Counted from the stretch's first letter, positions 1-8,186 are shown. The stretch is DNA of 64,000 nucleotides from Gallionella sp. (GCA_023229845.1 JALNYK010000001.1:266172-330171), one strand, 5' to 3'. A program made the numbers and translations. The notes: generated by a model not told the origin, from the sequence alone.

Positions 1-2
1 CG

Positions 3-122
3 GCAAAGGACAAACTGCCGGGTCTGGAAAAGAGCTTCGACGCAATCGACGCCAATAAGGACAAACAGATCACGATGGAAGAGATCGTCGCCTACGCGCG
101 CGCGAACCAGCCGCAGCAGTAA
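3..122 (+). CDS. C-terminal end of an EF-hand domain protein (partial)
   Basis: Only the last 39 codons are in the window; the gene begins upstream. The frame reads an EF-hand loop, DANKDKQITMEE, with acidic or polar ligands at alternating positions and Glu at position 12, so the protein probably binds calcium. The tail ends ARANQPQQ. It resembles small periplasmic EF-hand proteins of proteobacteria, but the signal peptide and any partner EF hand are outside the window, so location and role cannot be stated. Confidence 0.75.
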   Translation, partial: AKDKLPGLEKSFDAIDANKDKQITMEEIVAYARANQPQQ

Positions 123-140
123 ATCCATAACCCTGAAACT

Positions 141-249
141 CGTCATTCCGGCGAAGGCCGGAATCCAGCGGTTTTAACAACATGCTTTTATGTCAGTGCG
201 TTGCACTATCTGCATTATTAACTGGACACCGGCCTTCGCCGGTGTGACG
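141..249. repeat. Pair of inverted REP-like palindromes
   Basis: Positions 141-168 and 222-249 are reverse complements with a few differences, and each is itself a palindrome (CCGGCGAAGGCCGG and CCGGCCTTCGCCGG cores). Where the outer stem bases differ between the units (ATT/AAT against ACA/TGT), each unit still pairs with itself. This is a typical dispersed extragenic palindrome doublet between two convergent genes and may also serve as a terminator. The two units are separated by 53 bp of AT-rich sequence. Confidence 0.8.
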
Positions 250-275
250 AATTTATAGGGATGCCTTGGGGTAAG

Positions 276-1523
276 TTAAAGCAACCGACTTAGGTCGCCT
301 CTGGCGAACCCGCTTAACGGGTTCGCCATTTCTTTGCCCAACGCGATCACCTTGAACAGCTCGCCCATCTCGGCGGGGCTGGTGAGCTTCTGCAGCTGCG
401 CGGACAGCGGCTGGTAGTCGCGCAGGTTTTCCGGGGCGCGCTCCGCCATGAAATCGGCGATGCCGCAGTTGAGCAGGAAGAACGCCTGCGTGGTATAGCC
501 CAGCAGCTCCAGCCCGGCGTCGATGCCGCACTCGGCGGCGTCGGTAAAGTTCACATGCGCGGTGATGTCCTGCAGGCCCGGCAGGAAGAACGGATCGTCG
601 TGCGCATAGTGGCGGTAGTGACACATCAGCGTGCCGCTGCTGCGCTGCGGATGGTAGAACTCGCGCGCGCCGAAACCATAGTCGACGAACAGCAGCGCGC
701 CCTGCTGTAGCCGTTGCGCGAGGCTGTTGATCAGCCCGCGCTGCGCGAGGCAGATCTCGCTGACGTAACCGTCCGGCACATCTATCCGCTGCGCCGCCTG
801 CAGCAGCTCTTCATCGGTTATCGGCCTGTCCTGCCAACCGAATCCGGTATCATTCGCGACCACACCGCGCTCCAGCAACACCTGTCCCCTCTCCCGCAAG
901 CGGGAGAGGGCTAGGGTGAGGGCCTCTGCATCCAGCCCATCTCTTTCCAGTTCGTTTTCGGGGACGTGTGTATCGCCGCCGCGCCAATGCAGCAGATGCA
1001 CCGGCAGCGCATCCAGCACCTCGTTCGCAACCATCGCGCCGCCGAATGTCTCCGGCAGCGCATCCAGCCAATGCACACGAGCTGCCAGATGCGGCAGCCG
1101 CTCGTGCAGCAGCGCCTGCTGGCGTTCGCGCAGGTCGGCGCTGACTTCGAGTATGGAATAGCTCTCCGGCAGGCTGCCGATGCGCTCCAGCTCGGCAAGC
1201 ATGTCCGCGGCCAGCTTGCCGCTGCCCGCGCCCAACTCCATGACATGCGGCACGCTCTGCGACATGACCTCTGCGACCTGGCGCGCCACCGTACGACCGA
1301 ACAGCGGCGAGAGTTCCGGCGCGGTAATGAAGTCGCCCGCCTCGCCGAACTTGTGCGCTCCCGCGGTGTAATAACCCAGACCCGGCGCATACAGCGCCAG
1401 CTCCATGTAGCGCGCGAACGTTATCCAGCCGCCTTGCGCGGAGATGTCGCTGCGAACCAGTTCGGTCAGTTGCGCGCTGTGTTGTGCGGCTTCGGGGGCG
1501 GGGAGAGGCAGATGTGCGGACAT
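276..1523 (-). CDS. MidA/NDUFAF7-family SAM-dependent methyltransferase
   Basis: 415 residues of the DUF185/MidA family, class I SAM-dependent methyltransferases whose mitochondrial member NDUFAF7 methylates an arginine of complex I. Visible marks are the conserved N-terminal block around residues 50-76 (GYYTAG, KFGEAGDFITAPELSPLFG) and the SAM-binding glycine loop MELGAGSGKLA at 95-105. The bacterial substrate is not established. Residues about 201-214 (ALTLALSRLRERGQ) are translated from an inserted palindromic repeat (see 883-923), which falls between conserved blocks and keeps the frame. Divergent from the pteridine reductase gene at 1569. Confidence 0.9.
   Translation of the reverse strand: MSAHLPLPAPEAAQHSAQLTELVRSDISAQGGWITFARYMELALYAPGLGYYTAGAHKFGEAGDFITAPELSPLFGRTVARQVAEVMSQSVPHVMELGAGSGKLAADMLAELERIGSLPESYSILEVSADLRERQQALLHERLPHLAARVHWLDALPETFGGAMVANEVLDALPVHLLHWRGGDTHVPENELERDGLDAEALTLALSRLRERGQVLLERGVVANDTGFGWQDRPITDEELLQAAQRIDVPDGYVSEICLAQRGLINSLAQRLQQGALLFVDYGFGAREFYHPQRSSGTLMCHYRHYAHDDPFFLPGLQDITAHVNFTDAAECGIDAGLELLGYTTQAFFLLNCGIADFMAERAPENLRDYQPLSAQLQKLTSPAEMGELFKVIALGKEMANPLSGFARGDLSRLL
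303..327. repeat. Perfect 10-bp inverted repeat at the gene end
   Basis: GGCGAACCCG (303-312) and CGGGTTCGCC (318-327) flank a 5-base loop, close to the stop codon of the MidA-family gene and inside its last codons. In the gene's own direction it is not followed by a clear T-run, so a terminator or mRNA 3'-end stabiliser role is only inference. Confidence 0.6.
883..923. repeat. Palindromic intergenic-type repeat inserted in frame in a gene
   Basis: The core at 887-910 is an 11-bp perfect inverted repeat (CCCTCTCCCGC, 2-base loop, GCGGGAGAGGG), followed by GGGTGAGGGCC-like sequence. This is the sequence style of a widespread dispersed bacterial repeat, and a second member lies in a normal intergenic position at 8187-8225. 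Here it sits inside the MidA-family gene and encodes about 14 residues without a stop codon or frameshift. Confidence 0.8.
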
Positions 1524-1530
1524 GGTCGGG

Positions 1531-1536
1531 TATAAT
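1531..1536 (+). promoter_or_regulatory. Putative -10 box upstream of the pteridine reductase gene
   Basis: A perfect TATAAT lies 32 bases before the chosen ATG in the gap between the divergent MidA-family and pteridine reductase genes. No convincing -35 hexamer is visible at the expected distance, so the call rests on the -10 box and position only. Confidence 0.4.
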
Positions 1537-1568
1537 TCAAACGGTTTGCGAGTTTAGTGGAGAGTGCG

Positions 1569-2303
1569 ATGCAAGGCAAAGTGGTGCTGGTGACCGGAGG
1601 GGCGAAGCGCGTCGGCGCGGCGATCTGCCGCCGTCTGCACGCGGCAGGTGCGAGCGTCGCGATCCACTATCGCAGTTCGGCGCAACAGGCGCTTGCTTTG
1701 CAGGACGAACTGAACGCGCTGCGACCGGACAGCGCCGCGGCGTTCCAGGCCGACCTGCTCGACGCGCAGGCGCAACTGGTCGGTAAAGTGATCGAAAAAC
1801 TGGGACGACTGGATGGGTTGGTCAACAACGCCTCCAGCTTCTACGCGACGCCGCTGGCCGAAGTCGACGAGATGCAATGGACCGACCTGCTCGGCACCAA
1901 CCTGAAGGCGCCGCTGTTTCTCGCGCAGGCCGCGGCGGACGAGCTACGCCGCCGTCACGGCGCGATCGTCAACATCGTCGATATCCACGCCGAGCGGCCG
2001 ATGCAGGGCCATCTGCTGTACAGCGTCGCCAAGGCGGGACTGGTCGCGCTGACCAGGGGACTGGCGCAGGAGTTGGCGCCACAGGTGCGCGTCAACGCCG
2101 TCGCGCCCGGCGTGATCGTCTGGCCGGAAGGAGGGGATTGGGACGACACCGAGCGCCGCCGCAAGATCGTCGCGCATACCTTATTGAAGCGCGAAGGCGA
2201 ACCCGACGACATCGCGCGCACCGTGCAATTTTTACTGAACGACTCGCCCTACATCACCGGACAGGTGATCGCGGTCGATGGCGGTCGCTCCATCAACATC
2301 TGA
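1569..2303 (+). CDS. Pteridine reductase (SDR family, FolM/PTR1-like)
   Basis: 244-residue short-chain dehydrogenase/reductase predicted to reduce dihydrobiopterin or dihydrofolate with NADPH. It shows the cofactor loop TGGAKRVG (9-16), NNAS (86-89), an Asp in place of the usual catalytic Ser (VDIH, near 138) as in PTR1-type reductases, and YSVAK (Y151, K155). The ATG at 1569 is preferred because GGAG lies 6 bases upstream; a GTG at 1557 would add four residues. The next gene, ttcA, starts 8 bases after the stop, so the two are probably co-transcribed. Confidence 0.88.
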   Translation: MQGKVVLVTGGAKRVGAAICRRLHAAGASVAIHYRSSAQQALALQDELNALRPDSAAAFQADLLDAQAQLVGKVIEKLGRLDGLVNNASSFYATPLAEVDEMQWTDLLGTNLKAPLFLAQAAADELRRRHGAIVNIVDIHAERPMQGHLLYSVAKAGLVALTRGLAQELAPQVRVNAVAPGVIVWPEGGDWDDTERRRKIVAHTLLKREGEPDDIARTVQFLLNDSPYITGQVIAVDGGRSINI

Positions 2304-2311
2304 AGAAGCCC

Positions 2312-3166
2312 ATGAACGACAACATCCAGCCCATCCATTTCGAACACCACTCCACCAACTTCAACCGCCTCAAGGGGCGGCTGGAAAGCGCGGTCGGCAA
2401 GGCCATCGGCGACTTCAACATGATCGAGCAAGGCGACACCGTGATGGTGTGCCTGTCCGGCGGCAAGGATTCCTACACGCTGCTAGACATCCTGCTGACC
2501 CTGCAGAAACGCGCGCCCATCGACTTCAAGATCGTCGCGATGAACCTCGACCAGAAGCAGCCGGGCTTCCCCGCCGACGTGCTGCCGAACTACCTGAAGA
2601 ACCTCGGCATTGAGCACCACATCGAAACGCAGGACACCTACTCCATCGTCAAGGAGAAGATCCCCGAGGGCAAGACCACCTGCTCGCTGTGCTCGCGCCT
2701 GCGCCGCGGCATCATCTACAAGGTCGCGGGCGAACTGGGCGCGAACAAGATCGCGCTGGGCCATCATCGCGACGACATGGTGGAGACGCTGTTCCTCAAC
2801 ATGTTCTTCGGCGGCAAGCTGAAGGCGATGCCGCCCAAACTGGTGACCGACAAGGGCGACCATGTGGTGATACGCCCGCTGGCCTATTGCGCCGAGAAGG
2901 ACATCGCCCGCTACGCGCGCGGCATGGAGTTCCCCATCATCCCGTGCAACCTGTGCGGCTCGCAGGAGAACCTGCAGCGCCAGAACATCAAGGAAATGCT
3001 GCATCAGTGGGAGCGCGAATATCCGGGCCGCACGCAGACGATCTTCACCGCAATGCAGAACGTCAAACCGTCGCATCTGCTGGACGGCGAACTGTTCGAT
3101 TTCAGGAGCATCAAGGTCGGCGATGCGGTGGCCGAAGGGGACATCGCCTTCGACATGGGCGAATAG
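2312..3166 (+). CDS. ttcA: tRNA 2-thiocytidine(32) synthetase TtcA
   Basis: 284 residues. TtcA thiolates C32 of certain tRNAs using ATP and a [4Fe-4S] cluster in the cytoplasm. The PP-loop SGGKDS is at 49-54. The paired cluster cysteines are CSLC (C124, C127) and CNLC (C212, C215). Length and order match the family. It follows the pteridine reductase with an 8-base gap. The ATG at 2312 begins MNDNIQPIHFEHH, a normal TtcA start; the open frame extends upstream only because it overlaps the previous gene. Confidence 0.96.
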   Translation: MNDNIQPIHFEHHSTNFNRLKGRLESAVGKAIGDFNMIEQGDTVMVCLSGGKDSYTLLDILLTLQKRAPIDFKIVAMNLDQKQPGFPADVLPNYLKNLGIEHHIETQDTYSIVKEKIPEGKTTCSLCSRLRRGIIYKVAGELGANKIALGHHRDDMVETLFLNMFFGGKLKAMPPKLVTDKGDHVVIRPLAYCAEKDIARYARGMEFPIIPCNLCGSQENLQRQNIKEMLHQWEREYPGRTQTIFTAMQNVKPSHLLDGELFDFRSIKVGDAVAEGDIAFDMGE

Positions 3167-3241
3167 CGTTCAAGCCCCCGATTGTTCCGCCGGGGAATAG
3201 GCGGTAGCATTGCTCAACGGATGTAGCTCGGGAGACGCATC

Positions 3242-3808
3242 ATGAACGGCAAACAGAAGATCGCGTTGTGGGTGGGGCTGGTCAACCTGGCGGTGATGCT
3301 GCTGTTCCCGCCATTCGACTCGTTCTCGTTCACCGATACCGAGTCGCTGGTCTTCGCCGGCTTCCAGTTCGCTTTCGGCAGCGAAAGCAACGAGGTCATC
3401 AATCAGGATGTGCTGTTCCTCGAGATCGTCGTACTGCTGGTAAATGTCGGCATCGCCTGGCTGCTGCTGCGCGACACGAAGCACATGCTGATCGCCGAAC
3501 GCCGTCTGAACTACCAGAACGCGATCCTGCTGATGATCGCCGCGAACCTTACGGTGATCCTGCTGTTCCCGCCGTTCGAATATTTCTACGCGATCACCAA
3601 CGCGGTGCTGCCGACCTTCGAAGGGTTTTACTTCATCTTCTCTGCCGGGCCAATGCTGACCATCGTCACGCCGATACTCTATCTGGAAGTGATGTTCGTG
3701 CTGTTCAACGGCGCGGTGCTGTGGCTGCTGTTCCTCAAAAAGAAACAGAAAGCGTTGACGCCCAAAGAGGCGATGGAGCTGATGCGCGAACTCAGGCGCA
3801 AGGGCTGA
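3242..3808 (+). CDS. Membrane protein of unknown function with internal duplication
   Basis: 188 residues, family not recognised. It consists of two similar halves. Residues 15-46 (starting NLAVMLLFPPFDSF) match 102-134 (starting NLTVILLFPPFEYF), and 58-76 match 146-164 (LFLEIVV... and LYLEVMF...). Each half gives two hydrophobic helices, so about four membrane spans with a charged C-terminal tail (KKKQKALTPKEAMELMRELRRKG). It stands alone after ttcA and overlaps the convergent YhcH-family gene by 17 bases. No catalytic motif is visible. Confidence 0.75.
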   Translation: MNGKQKIALWVGLVNLAVMLLFPPFDSFSFTDTESLVFAGFQFAFGSESNEVINQDVLFLEIVVLLVNVGIAWLLLRDTKHMLIAERRLNYQNAILLMIAANLTVILLFPPFEYFYAITNAVLPTFEGFYFIFSAGPMLTIVTPILYLEVMFVLFNGAVLWLLFLKKKQKALTPKEAMELMRELRRKG

Positions 3809-4250
3809 CCGCGACCTTGAAAATCACCTTGCGCACCATGCCGCTTGCGACCAGCGGCGCATGCGCATCCTCCGGAAAGAAGATGCAGAAATGATCCGGC
3901 GGCACGGCCACCCAGGATGCGGGCGCGTCGTGGAAGAAACGGATGTCCTTCTCCATGCTGTGCTCGCTCACCGGATTGAAACAATCCGCCAGCGGCTTCC
4001 AGCCCATCTGCTCGTCCCCCTCCAGCACCAGCTGGATATCGATGTAACGCCGATGCGCTTCTAGCCGCGCCACCGCCTTCGTCTTGCCCGGCACCAGTTC
4101 CACGATGGCGAACAGATCGTCGCCGACGATGGGATAGCGCCCCGGCGCCAGCGCGTACAGATCGGTGTCGCGGATATAGTCGAATGCGCGCTGGAACAGC
4201 GGATGCAGCGCGGCATAGCGGGAGGATTGGGAGAGGGCGGAGAGGATCAA
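3792..4250 (-). CDS. YhcH/YjgK/YiaL family protein (DUF386)
   Basis: 152 residues of the small cupin-like DUF386 family, some members of which are annotated as beta-galactosidase subunit or as sugar-anomer related. Conserved features are APGRYPIVGDDLFAIV, the HRRYIDIQLVLEGDE block and PEDAHAPL near the end. No ATG is available; the frame opens with TTG, which overlaps the stop of the upstream PIN gene as TTGA, with no good ribosome binding site. It may be translated by coupling to the PIN gene, or the insertion of that gene pair may have replaced the original start. Confidence 0.82.
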   Translation of the reverse strand: MILSALSQSSRYAALHPLFQRAFDYIRDTDLYALAPGRYPIVGDDLFAIVELVPGKTKAVARLEAHRRYIDIQLVLEGDEQMGWKPLADCFNPVSEHSMEKDIRFFHDAPASWVAVPPDHFCIFFPEDAHAPLVASGMVRKVIFKVAVSPCA

Positions 4251-4729
4251 AGACTAAGATTTCCTTGGCGCGCAGCTGCAGGCAATGGCAAATCATCAGT
4301 CTTTATCACCGCAATATTTGCTCTTTTCCCATATCGAACAATATCACCGTCTTCTGAATAAATAGTTGTCGCATTATGTGCGGCAGCTATTGCTACGATT
4401 TGCCAATCAAATTTAATTTTGGACTTTGATACTTGTTGCTTACCTTTAGAATCCAGCGCCTCCTCAAGTAGCAGCGCGCACTCCATGGCCGCTCTTGAAT
4501 CAAATGGAGTAATCTGAAATGCAGATTTTAGAGTGAGTCTTTGATGAATCGCTTCTCTTGCCTTCCCCGCTCGCACCATTAACTCAGTAAGCGCAGGGGT
4601 GGGAATTAGTATTTTAGTTCGCTGTTTTTGAAGTTCAGAAACCAGATGATCTAGCTTGGCACGTCGATCCCCTTTAAGGCGAGGGTTGAACAGGTCTATT
4701 AACACCGAAGCATCAAAAGCAACAGCCAT
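4247..4729 (-). CDS. PIN-domain protein, probable toxin-like ribonuclease
   Basis: 160 residues. The N-terminus AFDASVLIDLFNP carries the first PIN aspartate; a Glu follows in PALTELMVRAGKA; the third acidic cluster is KFDWQIVAIAAAHNATTIYSEDGD. This is the usual VapC-like arrangement of a Mg-dependent RNase. The ATG at 4729 overlaps the stop of the upstream 243-residue gene (ATGA), so the pair is translationally coupled. Both genes are visibly AT-richer than their surroundings, suggesting transfer. Activity and target are not shown by sequence. Confidence 0.82.
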   Translation of the reverse strand: MAVAFDASVLIDLFNPRLKGDRRAKLDHLVSELQKQRTKILIPTPALTELMVRAGKAREAIHQRLTLKSAFQITPFDSRAAMECALLLEEALDSKGKQQVSKSKIKFDWQIVAIAAAHNATTIYSEDGDIVRYGKRANIAVIKTDDLPLPAAARQGNLSL

Positions 4730-5460
4730 CAATTACCTCTCAATTTTCTGAGTTCTGCTTGAGGATCATCCATTTCATTCCATGGATTACCTTCAACTGC
4801 TCGCAAATCATCAACGAGTTGTTCAAGCTGAGTATCATCAAGAACCTCAAAACTCTTAATATCGAACTGCTCAAGCTCCCATTTACGCTCTGGGGTACGA
4901 CACCACCTTCCATTTCCAGCTATACGCACAGGCTTATCAAAAAGGAATGTTGCTAACTGACGAGCAATATCTCGATTGGTTTGGCATTTGTAAATGATCT
5001 TGCCTCCCCCCTCAATCCAGACAGGAACTGAGTCGTCTTTACCCCCGACACGAATGACAATGCCATCCAATTCGCCTTGCTCATGAACAACGACTTCCTC
5101 TGCCAATGGAGTCTTTTTCCCGGGGAAATTTAGAACAACCCCCCCATTTTTTATTCTTAGAGTGGCCGAGGCGTTGTCTTCGCGCAACATGCGATTTATT
5201 TCTAAGTTAGCTTTCTCCAGATCCGGTGGAGCATCAAGAGTACCTACAAGTTGCAAGCGCGCTGTAACTTTAGGCGCGGCCTCATATTCAACAGCAATCT
5301 CAGGAATAGCACTACCTTTGCGCACCTTCATAAAGTGAACATGATTTTCGTCGCCAAACATAACTGAGAGTTTCGCTAAATATTTGGCGAGTTTAACCAT
5401 TGGAAGCGTTTCGGGCTTCCAAGCGTCAATGCGAAAATCATAGTGAATCAAATCATTCAT
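4729..5460 (-). CDS. Unknown 243-residue partner of the PIN protein
   Basis: Not a known small antitoxin type; no AbrB, RHH or XRE motif is visible. The middle contains beta-rich stretches (IEGGGKIIYKCQTN) and the C-terminal third has GRWCRTPERKWELEQF followed by an acidic tail ending DDPQAELRKLRGN. It lies directly upstream of, and overlaps by ATGA, the PIN gene, so it could neutralise or target that protein. AT-rich relative to both flanks. A regulator, RNA-binding or adaptor role is inference. Confidence 0.7.
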   Translation of the reverse strand: MNDLIHYDFRIDAWKPETLPMVKLAKYLAKLSVMFGDENHVHFMKVRKGSAIPEIAVEYEAAPKVTARLQLVGTLDAPPDLEKANLEINRMLREDNASATLRIKNGGVVLNFPGKKTPLAEEVVVHEQGELDGIVIRVGGKDDSVPVWIEGGGKIIYKCQTNRDIARQLATFLFDKPVRIAGNGRWCRTPERKWELEQFDIKSFEVLDDTQLEQLVDDLRAVEGNPWNEMDDPQAELRKLRGN

Positions 5461-5554
5461 GATCGAGGCCTAATAACAACAATATTCAGCTGCAAGGTCT
5501 ATTAATCAGCTGGTGCATTGTGCATCCGTAAATTACAAAACGTCAACTTGGCGA

Positions 5555-6892
5555 TTAGATAAACCTCGCCACCATCCCGTTAGCCAACTCGCCCGGCAGC
5601 GGTATCCGCACGCGATGCCCGCTGCCGGGTGCGACGGCAATCGCCTCGCCATCCAGATTCTTCATCTCTTTCAACTCGACGATGCAGTTGCCCGACGGAT
5701 GGATGATCTCCAGCCTGTCGCCGACGCTGAAGCGGTTCTTCACGTCGATCTCGGCCATGCCGTCCGCGCAACTCACGATGTCGCCGACATATTGCTGGCG
5801 GAAGCTCTCGGAGTGGCCGCGCATGTAGTTCTGCTGCTCGTGGGTGTGGTGGCGTTCGTAGAAACCGTCGGTGTAGCCGCGGTTCGCCAGCGCATCCAGC
5901 GCACCCAGCAATTCGAGGTTGAACGGCCTGCCTTTCATGGCGTCGTCGATGGCCTGGCGATACACCTGCGCGGTGCGTGCGACGTAATAGATGGACTTGG
6001 TACGGCCTTCGACCTTCAGCGAATCCACGCCTATCTTCACCAGCCGCTCGACATGCTCCACCGCGCGCAGGTCCTTGGAGTTCATGATGTAAGTGCCGTG
6101 CTCGTCTTCCAGCACCGGCATCAGTTCGCCCGGATGATCCTTGCGCGAGATGACATAGACCTTGTCTGCCAATGGGTGGCGCGGTTGCGAGCCACAATCG
6201 GACAGCGGGCTCTCGCTCAGCGCCTTGTCGAAATCGAAATCTATTTTTTGTATATCGCCCGTGCCGTCTTCGGCTGCGCTGTCCACCTTGTAGTCCCAGC
6301 GGCAGGAGTTGGTGCAGGTGCCTTGGTTCGCGTCGCGGTGGTTGAAGTAGCCGGACAACAGGCAGCGGCCGGAATAGGCGATGCACAGCGCGCCGTGGAT
6401 GAACACTTCGAGTTCGATGTCCGAGCATTGCTGGCGGATCTCTTCGATCTCGTCCAGCGACAGTTCGCGCGACAGGATCACACGCGACAGGCCCAGCGAT
6501 TTCCAGAACTTCACTGCGGCGTAGTTGACGGTGTTGGCCTGCACCGAGAGGTGTATCTCCTGCTCCGGCCAGCGCTCGCGCACCATCGCGATCAGGCCGG
6601 GGTCGGCCATGATCAGCGCGTCGGGTTGCATCGCGATCACCGGCTCCATGTCCGCCATGTAGGTCTTCACCTTGGCGTTGTGCGGCATCAGGTTGCTGGC
6701 GACGAACAGCTTCTTGCCCAGCGCATGCGCCTCCTGAATGCCGATACCCAACTCTTCCAGCCGGAATTCGTTGTTACGCGCGCGCAGCGAATAGCGCGGC
6801 TGACCGGCGTACACCGCATCCGCGCCGAAGGCGTAGGCGGTGCGCATCTTATCCAGCGTACCGGCGGGAAGAAGAAGCTCGGGAGCTTTCAT
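5555..6892 (-). CDS. trhP: U32 peptidase-family tRNA hydroxylation protein TrhP (YegQ)
   Basis: 445 residues. TrhP/YegQ takes part in prephenate-dependent C5-hydroxylation of U34 in tRNA. The U32 signature region reads EVFIHGALCIAYSGRC (near residues 155-170), followed by the further cysteines CTNSCRWDY, fitting an Fe-S cluster protein. A non-conserved insert follows the cysteines (around AEDGTGDIQKIDFDFD). The start at 6892 gives MKAPELLLPAGTLDKM, a typical beginning, and forms a TGATG overlap with the end of metF. It is the last gene of the ahcY-metF unit. Confidence 0.9.
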   Translation of the reverse strand: MKAPELLLPAGTLDKMRTAYAFGADAVYAGQPRYSLRARNNEFRLEELGIGIQEAHALGKKLFVASNLMPHNAKVKTYMADMEPVIAMQPDALIMADPGLIAMVRERWPEQEIHLSVQANTVNYAAVKFWKSLGLSRVILSRELSLDEIEEIRQQCSDIELEVFIHGALCIAYSGRCLLSGYFNHRDANQGTCTNSCRWDYKVDSAAEDGTGDIQKIDFDFDKALSESPLSDCGSQPRHPLADKVYVISRKDHPGELMPVLEDEHGTYIMNSKDLRAVEHVERLVKIGVDSLKVEGRTKSIYYVARTAQVYRQAIDDAMKGRPFNLELLGALDALANRGYTDGFYERHHTHEQQNYMRGHSESFRQQYVGDIVSCADGMAEIDVKNRFSVGDRLEIIHPSGNCIVELKEMKNLDGEAIAVAPGSGHRVRIPLPGELANGMVARFI

Positions 6893-7722
6893 CACAAGCC
6901 TAACCGCTTGCAGAGTTCCTGCGACGGACCGGCTTGGTTCAGCGTATAGAAGTGCAAGCCCGGCGCACCGCCTACCAGCAGCTTCTCGCACAACTGGGTG
7001 ACCACGTCGAGGCCGAAGGCCTGCACCGACTCGCTGTCGTCGCCGTAGCCTTCCAGCGTCTTGCGCATCCAGCGCGGAATCTCTGCGCCGCACATGTCGG
7101 AGAAGCGCGCGAGCTGCGAATATTTCACGATGGGCATGATGCCGGGCACGATGGGCGCGGTCACGCCCAGCTTGCGGCATTCGTCGACGAAATAGAAATA
7201 GCTGTCGGCGTTGTAGAAATATTGCGTGATCGCGGAATTCGCACCCGCGGCCACCTTGCGCTTGAAGTTAGCCAAGTCGTCGCGCGCCGATTTTGCCTGC
7301 GGATGGAACTCCGGATAGGCGGCGACTTCGATGTGGAAGTGTTCGCCGGTCTGCGCGCGTATGAACGACACCAGCTCGTTGGCGTACTGGAATTCGCCTA
7401 TGCTGCCCATGCCAGACGGCATGTCGCCGCGCAGCGCGACGATGCGATTCACGCCCATCTGCTGGTAGGTCTGCAGCAGGCTGCGGATGTTGTCGCGCGT
7501 CGAACCGACGCAGGACAGGTGCGGCGCGACCTGAAGACCTTCGGCCTTGATCTGGCGTACGGTTTCCAGCGTGCGTTCCTGGGTGGAGCCGCCCGCGCCG
7601 AAGGTGACGGAGAAGAATTCCGGGTTGAGCGCCGCGAGCTGCTTGCGCGTCGCGGCCAGTTTTTCCATACCCTCCGGCGTCTGGGGCGGGAAGAATTCGA
7701 AACTGAAAAGTGGTTTGTTCAT
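6892..7722 (-). CDS. metF: Methylenetetrahydrofolate reductase MetF
   Basis: 276 residues, full length for the bacterial FAD enzyme that makes 5-methyl-THF for methionine synthesis. Conserved stretches include FSFEFFPPQT, SVTFGAGGST, LRGD and the AANSAITQYFYNAD-like block. The chosen ATG at 7722 gives MNKPLFSFEFFPP and overlaps the stop of the upstream 4-TM gene by 4 bases, while the end overlaps trhP (TGATG). This tight coupling places metF in the riboswitch-led ahcY unit. Confidence 0.96.
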   Translation of the reverse strand: MNKPLFSFEFFPPQTPEGMEKLAATRKQLAALNPEFFSVTFGAGGSTQERTLETVRQIKAEGLQVAPHLSCVGSTRDNIRSLLQTYQQMGVNRIVALRGDMPSGMGSIGEFQYANELVSFIRAQTGEHFHIEVAAYPEFHPQAKSARDDLANFKRKVAAGANSAITQYFYNADSYFYFVDECRKLGVTAPIVPGIMPIVKYSQLARFSDMCGAEIPRWMRKTLEGYGDDSESVQAFGLDVVTQLCEKLLVGGAPGLHFYTLNQAGPSQELCKRLGL

Positions 7723-8072
7723 GATTTTCTCAAAAGCTGTTGAGCGGCGGCAGAGAGCCCCCACGAGATGATGCTGTACAGCACTGCGCCGAGCACGCCG
7801 AACCAGAAACCGTCGACGATGAAGCCCTTGAGCACGGAGCCGACGAACCAGAACAGCAGGCCGTTGATCACGAAGATGAACAGGCCCAGCGTCAGCAGCG
7901 TGACCGGCAGCGTGAGCAACAGCAGCAGCGGACGGATCAGCGTGTTGACCAGTCCGAGGAAGAACGCGGCGATCATCGCGTCGGCGAAGCCGTCGAGATG
8001 TATGCCCGGGACGAAGTTCGCCACGGTCAGCAACGCCAGCGCATTCAATATCCAGATCAGCAGCAGTCTCAT
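7719..8072 (-). CDS. Small 4-TM 'phage holin family IV'-type membrane protein
   Basis: 117 residues, almost entirely hydrophobic, with four predicted membrane helices (starting RLLLIWILNALALLTVANFVPG). It belongs to a widespread chromosomal family annotated as mycobacterial-type phage holin superfamily IV (DUF4229/YvlD-like). There is no phage context, so lysis is unlikely. It is coupled to metF by a 4-base overlap and follows ahcY, an arrangement common in betaproteobacterial ahcY-metF clusters. Function unknown. Confidence 0.82.
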   Translation of the reverse strand: MRLLLIWILNALALLTVANFVPGIHLDGFADAMIAAFFLGLVNTLIRPLLLLLTLPVTLLTLGLFIFVINGLLFWFVGSVLKGFIVDGFWFGVLGAVLYSIISWGLSAAAQQLLRKS

Positions 8073-8186
8073 CGATCTCTCTTTCGAAGCCGCATGGTAA
8101 AACGCCGCTCCACCGGCGAAACTCGCTGGGGAGCGGCGATGCTATGCACGCTCGTCTAACGAGAAACTCGCGTAGCGATTCGCTCG

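Noticed and set aside
7719..8072. Phage holin suggesting a prophage
   Set aside because: The protein belongs to a widespread chromosomal membrane family, is coupled to metF, and no other phage genes are near.
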